Of a stretch of DNA of 17,451 nt, positions 7,127-14,211 are shown piece by piece. Made by a program: the position numbers and the translations under genes. The DNA lies in contig JAYFPL010000131.1 of NCBI GenBank assembly GCA_034927775.1, positions 1 to 17,451 of the forward strand, in the 5' to 3' direction. Origin of the DNA: IOR16 sp034927775. Its GTDB lineage: Bacteria; Bacillota; Clostridia; Peptostreptococcales; Anaerovoracaceae. The notes beneath the pieces are model-generated. The model made no database searches and was not told the DNA's origin. It was given only the letters and a program-made list of their open reading frames with translations. The first letter of the stretch is position 1. Each line of letters opens with the position of its first letter.

Positions 7127-7164
7127 AAAACGGCTCTTTATATTCTGAAAAGAGCCGTTTTTTT
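7127..7164 (+). terminator. Rho-independent terminator after the repeat protein
   Basis: Stem AAAACGGCTCTTT / AAAGAGCCGTTTT (13 bp, perfect), 9-base loop, then a run of seven T that overlaps the end of the stem. Confidence 0.95.
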
Positions 7165-7209
7165 ATTTTCTTAATTTTTCTTAATTATTCTAATTCTTAT
7201 ATAAAGTTT

Positions 7210-7230
7210 CAGTATTGCAATGATATACTG
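7210..7230 (+). promoter_or_regulatory. Dyad upstream of the serine hydrolase gene
   Basis: CAGTAT, 9 bases, ATACTG: a 6-bp inverted repeat about 90 bases before the next start. It includes TATACT (7224-7229), a good -10 hexamer, but no good -35 stands 17 bases upstream. It may be an activated or repressed promoter. Nothing else stands out in the 244-base gap besides the preceding terminator. Confidence 0.3.
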
Positions 7231-7318
7231 TTTATAAAATAAATCATACTTTAATAAGTTTAAATTCCCTACTTTCTTATACCTATTTTCGTATCGTTTT
7301 AATGAGAGGAGAATAGCA

Positions 7319-8440
7319 ATGAAATTTAAAATGAAACGATCTTTAATCCTATTGATTTGTATTTTTCTTTTTACATCCTGTACAGTCAGTCCAACACCAG
7401 AACAAAAACTGGATCACCATTTAATGAAACTAACAAAAGATTCCAACTCTCCCTCCCTCTCTGTTCTGATTGCTGATCATGGGAAAGTTGTATATAAAAA
7501 ATCGTTTGGTTATGCTAATGTAGAAGAAAAAATCCCTGCAACACCAAGTACAAATTATCGTTTGGCTTCCGTTACAAAAATGTTTACCGCTATGTGTATC
7601 ATTTTATTAAAAGAACAAGGCCGTCTTGATTACGAAGCTCCGGTACATACAATCTTAAAAGATTTTCCTGAGTACGGAAAAGATATTACGGTTCGTCATC
7701 TCTTAACCCACACTTCTGGTCTAAAAGACTATTACGGAGAGCCTACCGAACTCATCGGAGGCGGATTTACCGAAACCAATCAATTGACCGATCATGATGT
7801 ATATGAAATTGTGAAACGAATGGATGGAACGTATTTTGAACCAGGTAAAGACTTTCAATACTCAGATACAGGCTATACCGTTTTAGGTCAAGTAGTGGAA
7901 GCCATTTCCGGCACTTCCTTGGCTGATTTCATGACAGAAAATATCTTTAAGCCACTTGATATGACACAAACAGTCGCCTATGATCCAGTTCATGACCCTA
8001 CAATTCCTAACCGAGCTTTGGGTGCAGAACGACGAAAAGGTATCTATATCACCCATGATCAAAGCTACTCAAGCGGAGTACTTGGTGACGGAGGTGTATA
8101 TTCTTCCTTAGAAGATCTATATAAATGGGATCAAGCACTTGATAACGGTACACTCATTAGCAAAGAAGCACTCAATGAAGCTTATCACATACCTTCCCAT
8201 AACTTTCCTTCACAATCATACACCTATCGATGTGGCTGGTTTATCTTCGAATCTCAAAATGATATCATAGAACAAAGTCATAACGGTGCTACACAAGGAT
8301 TTTCAACGTATTATTTAAAACAACCAATGCTTGGTAAAACATTAATTGTTCTAAGCAATAAAAACTTAAATGATGATGCTTATGAGTTACATACTCTTGT
8401 TCGAAGCCTATACGATTTTAAACCGACTAGTTATATTTAA
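7319..8440 (+). CDS. Serine hydrolase lipoprotein, beta-lactamase / peptidase S12 family
   Basis: Membrane-anchored extracellular hydrolase of the class C beta-lactamase/DD-peptidase fold (PF00144). The 373 residues begin with a lipoprotein signal (KMKRSLILLICIF, then LFTSC, Cys21). The catalytic SxxK motif is SVTK at 84-87. The second motif position has YSD at 181-183, in YSDTGY, where YxN is usual. The third motif is HNG at 321-323, in HNGATQGF. HLLTHTSGL (127-135) and GDGGVYSSLEDLYKW (256-270) are further family signatures. The substrate could be a cell-wall peptide, a D-amino-acid peptide or an ester; family members with HxG rather than KTG often are not true beta-lactamases. GAGAGGAG precedes the ATG. 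It is single-gene, between two terminators. Confidence 0.92.
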   Translation: MKFKMKRSLILLICIFLFTSCTVSPTPEQKLDHHLMKLTKDSNSPSLSVLIADHGKVVYKKSFGYANVEEKIPATPSTNYRLASVTKMFTAMCIILLKEQGRLDYEAPVHTILKDFPEYGKDITVRHLLTHTSGLKDYYGEPTELIGGGFTETNQLTDHDVYEIVKRMDGTYFEPGKDFQYSDTGYTVLGQVVEAISGTSLADFMTENIFKPLDMTQTVAYDPVHDPTIPNRALGAERRKGIYITHDQSYSSGVLGDGGVYSSLEDLYKWDQALDNGTLISKEALNEAYHIPSHNFPSQSYTYRCGWFIFESQNDIIEQSHNGATQGFSTYYLKQPMLGKTLIVLSNKNLNDDAYELHTLVRSLYDFKPTSYI

Positions 8441-8509
8441 TCTTTTAACTACTTTCTTGAATACAATTTATCGGATTACGGTTTTAATAATAAAAGTAAT
8501 AATTATACC

Positions 8510-8548
8510 AAAAAAAGCGGCTTCTTCAGAAGCCACTTTTGCTTTTTA
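8510..8548. terminator. Bidirectional terminator between serine hydrolase and acetyltransferase
   Basis: Stem AAAAG-x-GGCTTC / GAAGCC-x-CTTTT with loop TTCA (8513-8540). A T run follows on the plus strand (GCTTTTTATT), and an A run on the other side gives TTTTTTT on the minus strand. It serves both converging genes. Confidence 0.9.
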
Positions 8549-8549
8549 T

Positions 8550-8996
8550 TCAAATCATTTTCAATCGCATCTCAATTGTATTTTCTCCAAATCCAAACGA
8601 ACGATAAAATTCGATTGTTTCTATATTTTCATAGGAAACGGTAATGGTAATTTCCTTACATCCTACTTTTTTCAACCATTCAAGGTGCCTCAAAATCAGT
8701 TTTTTTCCGATACCTTCTTTCCGATGCATAGAAAGAACATGAAGTGTTGCAATTTCACCTATTTTCCCATCACAAACTGAAATACAATATCCTACAACCT
8801 CTCCATCGATTTCAGCAACACTAATCTTAAGCAATGATGGATCATAGCTTAAAAACCCTTTCATCCGATCATGAAAATTCAGTCCCTCATACAAATATCC
8901 AAATTCCTTTGACAGTCTTTGATGATACTCTCTATTTTTTTCCCAAACATCTTTAATTACATCAATTTCTTTCATTGAAATATCTTTTATATTCAT
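8550..8996 (-). CDS. GNAT-family N-acetyltransferase
   Basis: Cytoplasmic acetyl-CoA-dependent acyltransferase of 148 residues, substrate unknown. The acetyl-CoA pyrophosphate-binding motif R/QxxGxG/A is RKEGIG at 92-97 (HRKEGIGKKL), preceded by the beta-4 strand IATLHVLSM (82-90). The later IEFYRSFGF (128-136) matches the usual N/E-x-x-x-F-Y-x-x-x-G-F ending. The N-terminal part has the helical acceptor-binding region typical of the family. The start at 8996 is chosen because TAAGGGGGAA lies just upstream; an upstream in-frame Met at 9056 would lie inside the lipoate ligase gene and lacks a good site. It begins 11 bases after lplA, so the two are co-transcribed. The stop abuts the terminator hairpin. 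Confidence 0.9.
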   Translation of the reverse strand: MNIKDISMKEIDVIKDVWEKNREYHQRLSKEFGYLYEGLNFHDRMKGFLSYDPSLLKISVAEIDGEVVGYCISVCDGKIGEIATLHVLSMHRKEGIGKKLILRHLEWLKKVGCKEITITVSYENIETIEFYRSFGFGENTIEMRLKMI

Positions 8997-9007
8997 CTTG
9001 TTCCCCC

Positions 9008-9988
9008 TTAAAATAATAATTCTAAAAATTGTTTTGCATTGATACCCCAAATACATTCACCAATAGGAAAATTATTTAGTACATTCTGCAGTGCTTCTTT
9101 TTCATGTAAAACTCCTAAGCATTGCATTTCTAATTGAGAAATATCTTTTGTCCCAAAAAAGTCACCGTAAATTTTCATTTTTTGTATGATTCCATCTTCA
9201 ACCGAAAAACAAACTTCTACCATACCAAACTCATATTTGCAGCATTTTTTAGCCGTATAATCCGGTGATTGACCAAAGTTCCAGTCCCATGTTTCGTATT
9301 TCTTTTTTGCGAGGCTATTAATCGCATAAATGTCATTCTCATTAAGAGAACATTCTTTGATTTCAGAGATATTCTCTTTAAAATACTGATAAAGTTGATT
9401 AAAAAATGAATCAGCATCCATTGGTTTTTTCAAATGCTCTGCTATATTCGTTACGCAGCTGCGAACGGACTTTACGCCCTTGCTCTCAATTTTCAATGGA
9501 TTCGGTTTCAAACAAGCTGTCAGATCAGCTACATCCGCCGAAAATAAAATACAACCATGATGCATGATTTTTCCATTTCTTCGTGCTTGTGCATTGCCGC
9601 AGAATTTTTTTCCATCAATGAACAAATCATTTCTTCCAGACAATACTGCATTTACCCCTAACGTCTTTAGGAATTCACAAATCGGTTTTGTAAAAAACTC
9701 ATAATCAGAAAATAAACTGGAATCATATTTCTGGATGATCGTATAATTAATGTTTCCTATATCATGAAAAACCGTTCCTCCTCCTGTTAATCTACGAACA
9801 ACAGAAATTTCGTTCTCCTTTACATAATCTAAGTTTATCTCTTCAATTGCATTCTGATTTCGCCCTACAACTACAGTTCGATTATTTCGCCACAGAAGAA
9901 GGATTTCATCTTCTGCATGATCTAAAAAATACTCCTCTGCTGCTAAATTAAAATAAGGGTTTGTACTTGTATTTTTGATTAATAACAT
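9008..9988 (-). CDS. lplA: Lipoate-protein ligase A
   Basis: Cytoplasmic enzyme that activates free lipoate with ATP and attaches it to a lysine of lipoyl-dependent proteins (GcvH of glycine cleavage or 2-oxo acid dehydrogenase E2). The 326 residues match the family length. The N-terminal BPL/LplA catalytic domain shows RRLTGGGTVFHD (65-76), GRNDL (118-122), DGKKFCGNAQ (125-134), with the lysine that holds lipoyl-AMP, and HHG (143-145). A C-terminal accessory domain from about 245 carries EVCFSVEDGIIQKMKIYGDFF, as in bacterial LplA. AAAAAGGAGAAGG precedes the ATG. It leads a two-gene unit with a GNAT gene. No lipoyl enzyme is encoded in the window, so the acceptor is unknown. Confidence 0.94.
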   Translation of the reverse strand: MLLIKNTSTNPYFNLAAEEYFLDHAEDEILLLWRNNRTVVVGRNQNAIEEINLDYVKENEISVVRRLTGGGTVFHDIGNINYTIIQKYDSSLFSDYEFFTKPICEFLKTLGVNAVLSGRNDLFIDGKKFCGNAQARRNGKIMHHGCILFSADVADLTACLKPNPLKIESKGVKSVRSCVTNIAEHLKKPMDADSFFNQLYQYFKENISEIKECSLNENDIYAINSLAKKKYETWDWNFGQSPDYTAKKCCKYEFGMVEVCFSVEDGIIQKMKIYGDFFGTKDISQLEMQCLGVLHEKEALQNVLNNFPIGECIWGINAKQFLELLF

Positions 9989-10021
9989 AAAATCCTTCTC
10001 CTTTTTGTAAAAATCTAACTT

Positions 10022-10050
10022 ATTTTATCACACTAATTTTAATTTTCCAA
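10022..10050 (-). promoter_or_regulatory. Sigma-A-type promoter of lplA
   Basis: On the minus strand, TTGGAA (10050-10045), a 17-base spacer and TAAAAT (10027-10022), about 34 bases before the lplA start. Confidence 0.7.
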
Positions 10051-10055
10051 TTTAA

Positions 10056-10076
10056 AACATATTCTTTAACATATTC
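10056..10076. repeat. Direct repeat between the lplA and racemase promoters
   Basis: AACATATTC occurs at 10056-10064 and 10068-10076, a 12-base period. It lies directly upstream of the lplA -35 box, where an activator or UP-element contact could sit. Confidence 0.4.
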
Positions 10077-10097
10077 GAAACAAATCCTATACAACTA

Positions 10098-10126
10098 TTG
10101 TCAGGATAATAGCTATCCTGTATTAT
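10098..10126 (+). promoter_or_regulatory. Racemase promoter with an internal operator-like dyad
   Basis: TTGTCA (10098-10103), a 17-base spacer and TATTAT (10121-10126). The spacer is almost filled by a perfect dyad, CAGGATA-ATAGC-TATCCTG (10102-10120), which overlaps the last bases of the -35. A regulator bound there would control RNA polymerase directly. Confidence 0.7.
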
Positions 10127-10166
10127 TATAATAGAAAACACTAAATTACCAAACTGGAGGATCAAA

Positions 10167-11264
10167 ATGGAACATTCAACAAATCAATATCCATTACTTG
10201 AAATTGACTTAAAAAAATTAAGAAATAATATCGAGCAGGTAGTGAACCGTTGCAGCAAAGTCGGAATTGAAGTTGCCGGTGTCATCAAAGGCTTTAACGG
10301 AATCCCTCAGGTAGCAGAACAATTTAAACTGGGCGGCTGTCGCTACATTGCCTCTTCCCGTCTTGAGCAAATTGAAGATGCAAAGAATTATGGCATTGAA
10401 GGGCCTTTTATGCTGATTCGAATTCCAATGCCAACTGAAATTCCAAGATTGGTTTCTCTGGCAGATTACAGCTTACAAAGTGAAATATCCGTGATTGACG
10501 CATTAAACGAAGAATGCATTCGTCAAAATAAAAAGCATAGTGTCATTCTTATGGCTGACATGGGAGATCTCCGAGAAGGATTCTGGGATAAAGACGAAAT
10601 GGCAAAGGCAGCTCTTCACATCGAAAAAGACTTGGAAAACGTTCATCTACTTGGTATTGGCACAAACTTAGGATGCTACGGCTCCATAAAGCCGACTCCG
10701 GAAAAAATGAACGAATTGATTGAAGTTGCAGAAAAAATTGAAGAAACCATCGGACGACAGCTTGAAGTTATCTCCGGAGGTGCAACAAGCTCTTTTACAA
10801 TGGTGCATGACGGCACTATGCCAAAACGGATTAACCATCTTCGTATTGGAGAAGGTATTATTTTAGCCTATGACTTACAAAAAGACTGGGGTTATGACAT
10901 GAGCTACCTCAATATGGATGCATTTACTTTAAAGGTTCAGATTATTGAAGTAAAAGACAAACCAACTTATCCGGTGGGAGAAATCTTTATCGATGCGTTT
11001 GGTAATGTGTGCGAATACGAAGACCGAGGCATTCGAAGAAGGGCATTACTTGGACTCGGCAAACTAGATGCATGCGATCTCAGCAAGCTTCTTCCGCGTA
11101 CAGAGAACATTGAAATTTTAGGAGGAAGTTCTGACCATACCATAATTGACGTTGAAGATAATAAAGATAATTTACAAGTAGGAGACATTCTAGAGTTTGA
11201 CATTTGCTATACAACAATGTTATTTTTAACCAACTCAAAAAATGTAAATATTCAATGCATCTAA
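10167..11264 (+). CDS. PLP-dependent alanine/ornithine racemase family protein (Orr-like)
   Basis: Predicted pyridoxal-phosphate racemase with the alanine-racemase N-terminal barrel fold, 365 residues. Features: PLP-binding Lys41 in VAGVIKGF (37-43), MADMGDLREGFW (129-140), GIGTNLGCYGS (163-173), the phosphate-binding SGGATSS (203-209), LRIGEG (225-230), and the C-terminal ILGGSSDHTIIDV segment. This set matches the clostridial ornithine racemase group as I remember it (DLGDLREG, SGGxSSS, LGxSSDHxIxDV). Ornithine racemase starts oxidative ornithine fermentation, but oraE/oraS, the diaminopentanoate dehydrogenase and the thiolase are absent here. The substrate could therefore be another amino acid. 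CTGGAGG lies before the ATG. It is transcribed alone from a promoter with an internal dyad. Confidence 0.85.
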   Translation: MEHSTNQYPLLEIDLKKLRNNIEQVVNRCSKVGIEVAGVIKGFNGIPQVAEQFKLGGCRYIASSRLEQIEDAKNYGIEGPFMLIRIPMPTEIPRLVSLADYSLQSEISVIDALNEECIRQNKKHSVILMADMGDLREGFWDKDEMAKAALHIEKDLENVHLLGIGTNLGCYGSIKPTPEKMNELIEVAEKIEETIGRQLEVISGGATSSFTMVHDGTMPKRINHLRIGEGIILAYDLQKDWGYDMSYLNMDAFTLKVQIIEVKDKPTYPVGEIFIDAFGNVCEYEDRGIRRRALLGLGKLDACDLSKLLPRTENIEILGGSSDHTIIDVEDNKDNLQVGDILEFDICYTTMLFLTNSKNVNIQCI

Positions 11265-11300
11265 TCGTAAATTGTCATTAGCCGATATTATTCAAAATTA

Positions 11301-11326
11301 AAAGAGCAGAGTATTCTCTGCTCTTT
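11301..11326. terminator. Bidirectional terminator between racemase and homoserine-dehydrogenase-like gene
   Basis: Perfect 11-bp stem AAAGAGCAGAG / CTCTGCTCTTT with loop TATT. T-rich sequence lies on both sides (TTTCTATTT on the plus strand; TTTTAATTTT on the minus strand). It separates convergent genes. Confidence 0.9.
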
Positions 11327-11369
11327 CTATTTGTAATTTAATTATTGTTTGCTTGTTCTCATAAATCGT

Positions 11370-12404
11370 TTATTTACTATTTGCTATGACTCTAATCAAA
11401 TCACTGAACACGCCGTATCCTGTTTGCAGAAGCTCTGGATTATGCTCAACAATCGTTAGCTTACCCATTAAATCTGTCGTAATAGAAACTGCGCTAGATG
11501 TCCCGTCAATATGAGCAATCAATTCATCCATTGGCACTTCAATAGGCTTCACAGTTCCAACTACTTTACCGTCTTCGATCACACCACGACAGAAAAGCTT
11601 AATGCAGCACCCTCTATTTGCTGCTTCTTTGATGTTTTCTTCCGTGATATCTTCAATGCCTTTCCGATCAATATCCTTAGGCGTGATATTCGCACCCATA
11701 AGAACGTTCAACAATGCTGTCGTTTTTGCAGCTGCATCCCATCCTTCCATATCCATAGAAGGATCGGCCTCGACAAACCCTCTTCTGCGTCCTTCTTCCA
11801 TTACCTCATCGTATGGGATTCCTTTTGCTAATTCCTCAAGCACAAAATTGGTCGTGGTGTTCAAAATACCGCTTACTTCTGTTACTTTACAGAATTTTAG
11901 CGTATCTTCAACCAAGTTAAATATTGGAGTGCCGTCCATTACTGTTGTTTCATAATAAAAACAAACACCTTGCTTCTTTGCAAGTTCCTTTAATTCATCG
12001 TACGCCCATGCGATTGGTCCCTTATTCGCTGTAATCGCATGTTTTCCTCGCTTCATTGCACACTTTAAATGGTCGATTGCAGGTTGTCCGGTAAAAATTT
12101 GAAGCGGTGTTAATTCAAGCATTACATCATAGTCTACCGTCTCGATGACTTCCATCGATGTCAATTTTGAATACTGTGATGAGTCAGTATTAAAAGAACC
12201 TTCCTCCTCAATTTGTCGACAAGCCTCCTTTAAATCAATTCCATCCTGACAAAGCAGACTACCACGACTTCCTGTTGTAATTGCAACAACATTAACATCA
12301 CAACCCATAGTTTTTTTTATAACTTCATGTTTTTCTACGAGTATCCCTGCAAATGCCCTTGCTGCATTTCCAAAGCCTATCATCGCTACATTCAAATTTC
12401 TCAT
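11370..12404 (-). CDS. Homoserine-dehydrogenase-like NAD(P)-dependent oxidoreductase without ACT domain
   Basis: Cytoplasmic dehydrogenase of 344 residues related to homoserine dehydrogenase, which reduces aspartate semialdehyde to homoserine. The N-terminal Rossmann fold has GFGNAARAFAG (10-20), with Ala in place of the last glycine of GxGxxG. ITANKGPIA (124-132) holds the conserved Lys128. The catalytic block GFVEADPSMDMEGWDAAAK (209-227) keeps Glu212, Asp214, Asp218, Asp223 and Lys227. The usual GILNGTTN is GILNTTTN (179-186), a change in the substrate-site loop. No C-terminal ACT domain is present, so feedback inhibition by threonine is unlikely. It is last in a three-gene operon; its AGGAGG site overlaps the upstream stop (TAGGAGG), showing coupling. 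No other threonine or methionine genes adjoin, so a different substrate is possible. Confidence 0.83.
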   Translation of the reverse strand: MRNLNVAMIGFGNAARAFAGILVEKHEVIKKTMGCDVNVVAITTGSRGSLLCQDGIDLKEACRQIEEEGSFNTDSSQYSKLTSMEVIETVDYDVMLELTPLQIFTGQPAIDHLKCAMKRGKHAITANKGPIAWAYDELKELAKKQGVCFYYETTVMDGTPIFNLVEDTLKFCKVTEVSGILNTTTNFVLEELAKGIPYDEVMEEGRRRGFVEADPSMDMEGWDAAAKTTALLNVLMGANITPKDIDRKGIEDITEENIKEAANRGCCIKLFCRGVIEDGKVVGTVKPIEVPMDELIAHIDGTSSAVSITTDLMGKLTIVEHNPELLQTGYGVFSDLIRVIANSK

Positions 12405-12413
12405 TTCATCCTC

Positions 12414-14192
12414 CTACCGATTTGCTTCTGCATACCGTTTAATCTTTCTGGCAGTCGTTTTCTCAAATTCTACTTTTCGAAGCTCCATTCGCTGTATTCT
12501 CTTATATATTGGCTGCTGCTTGTTCAACTCATCTATTTTTTCCCAAAGCAGCCGCTCTGCATCCGCCTGCTCATATCCGATTCCCAAAGCTTCTTCCAAT
12601 TCTTCATGATCGGCTTTTATGGCTGCAAAAATTACCGTCTCTCCATCTTCTTCGCGCATTCTTCCGGATATAAGACATTCCTCTACATAAGGAATTTTAT
12701 TCAAATAATACTCCAGTTCCTCCGGAAATACATTTTTACCATTTTTCGTAATAATCACATTCTTCTTACGGCCTGTAATGTGTAAAAATCCTTCTTGATC
12801 CATATAGCCCAAGTCTCCGGTATGAAACCATCCTTCCTTTAATACTTCGGCAGAGGCTTCCGGATTGTTATAATAACCCATCATAACATTTTCCCCACGA
12901 ATGCAAATTTCTCCAATGCCAGTATCATCTACATCCACGATCTTACATTCCATTCCAGGAGGCATACATCCTGCCGATGATGAATTCGGCTTAATATCTG
13001 GATTTAATGCAGCAATCGGCCCACATTCTGTCAAACCGTATCCTTGTAAACAATTTATTCCGAAATCTTGAATTCCTTCAATGATCGCCGGATCCACCGG
13101 TGCTCCCCCAGAAATTAGAAGTCGTAAACGCCCTCCAAATACAGATGTCACTGATTTTAAAAGCAATGGTGCTAAATTTAATTTTATCTTTTTTGTAAAA
13201 TGATTTATTTTTAATATCTTCTTTAGATTTTTATCGACTCCTTTTTTCTTTGCTGATTTCCATATTTTACTGTATAAATTTTCTAAAATAAGAGGCACAC
13301 ATAAAAATACAGTCGGCTTTGCCTCTGCTAAATTTTTTACAATGTATTTTAATCCCTCACAATATGCTATGGCTGCACCACAAAACAAAGGACATAAAAA
13401 TCCACACGTACATTCATAGGTATGATGAATCGGCAATACAGAAAAAAAGACGTCCTCTTTCCCAATTCGAACTAATGTTACCATTGACATCAAGTCGGCG
13501 GCAATGTTTCGGTGCGAGAGCATAACGCCCTTTGAAAGTCCTGTCGTTCCGGAAGTAAATAATAGTATGCTCATTACTTCCGCATCAATTTCCGCATCTA
13601 AGAAAGTACGGTTTCCGGTTTGCAATAGATTGTAACCAATCTCAAGCAGACTTTTCTGAGAAAAAGTATCCTCCGCTATTTCTGAACCTTTCATATTAAT
13701 TAGAAACAACAATTTAGTTTGTCCACTTTGTTTCATTCTGCGAAACATTTCCTCGTATTTTTTATCGTAAAAAATACATTCAATCTCTGCCTCCTGAACC
13801 AAATGCAGCAATTCATTTTCCGGAAGCTCCTTGTCCAAAGGAACCACAACGCCAACTCCACTTACGGTTGCCAAATAAGTAATGGCCCATTGATAGCTGT
13901 TTTCACCAATCACGCCGATGCGCTTCCCAGACAAACCCATGGAAAGAAGCGCCGTACCGAGTGCCTCTACATCTTCTTTAGCCTTTTGATAGGTGATGGC
14001 ACGGTACGGTTCGCCCGGCTCATCTTTTACAAAAAACGCCGGGCGGTCGGCGTACAGCTTTGCACTTGAAACAAACATATCCCGAATGTCAGTAATCGGA
14101 CGAACATTTTTATATCGAACCCTCGAATCCGAGCTGTTTTTTATTTTTTCTATTTGTTGCATTGCCCATTGTTCTTTGTTTAAATTTGACAT
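12414..14192 (-). CDS. AMP-forming long-chain acyl-CoA synthetase (second of tandem pair)
   Basis: Adenylate-forming enzyme that activates a carboxylic acid with ATP and CoA; the COG1022/FadD-like long-chain group fits best. The 592 residues include the phosphate loop LLFTSGTTGLSKG (210-222), QGYGLTE (383-389), the adenine/ribose aspartate in HTGD (457-460), the hinge GRKKN (474-478), and the catalytic lysine of the lid at Lys583 in TTARKIKR. No signal or membrane helix. It is a clear paralogue of the gene just upstream (EGLKYIVKN-AEAK-T stretches match). It starts 19 bases after that gene's stop, with GGGG as a weak ribosome site, and couples to the dehydrogenase 9 bases downstream. Acyl chain length cannot be read from sequence; aromatic or branched acids from amino acid catabolism are possible. 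Confidence 0.9.
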   Translation of the reverse strand: MSNLNKEQWAMQQIEKIKNSSDSRVRYKNVRPITDIRDMFVSSAKLYADRPAFFVKDEPGEPYRAITYQKAKEDVEALGTALLSMGLSGKRIGVIGENSYQWAITYLATVSGVGVVVPLDKELPENELLHLVQEAEIECIFYDKKYEEMFRRMKQSGQTKLLFLINMKGSEIAEDTFSQKSLLEIGYNLLQTGNRTFLDAEIDAEVMSILLFTSGTTGLSKGVMLSHRNIAADLMSMVTLVRIGKEDVFFSVLPIHHTYECTCGFLCPLFCGAAIAYCEGLKYIVKNLAEAKPTVFLCVPLILENLYSKIWKSAKKKGVDKNLKKILKINHFTKKIKLNLAPLLLKSVTSVFGGRLRLLISGGAPVDPAIIEGIQDFGINCLQGYGLTECGPIAALNPDIKPNSSSAGCMPPGMECKIVDVDDTGIGEICIRGENVMMGYYNNPEASAEVLKEGWFHTGDLGYMDQEGFLHITGRKKNVIITKNGKNVFPEELEYYLNKIPYVEECLISGRMREEDGETVIFAAIKADHEELEEALGIGYEQADAERLLWEKIDELNKQQPIYKRIQRMELRKVEFEKTTARKIKRYAEANR

Positions 14193-14211
14193 CCCAAATT
14201 CCCCATTTCTT

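Noticed and set aside
8370..8780. Plus-strand frame of 136 codons running across the bidirectional terminator
   Set aside because: It overlaps the end of the hydrolase gene, the terminator hairpin and the antisense of the acetyltransferase, and its product looks like no protein family.
8997..9056. Longer start for the GNAT gene overlapping lplA
   Set aside because: It would begin inside the lplA coding region without a good ribosome site. The internal Met at 8996 has GGGGGA upstream and fits the family start.
11511..11955. Two plus-strand frames antisense to the homoserine-dehydrogenase-like gene
   Set aside because: They are shadows of a well-supported gene with a complete catalytic motif set, and have no ribosome binding sites.
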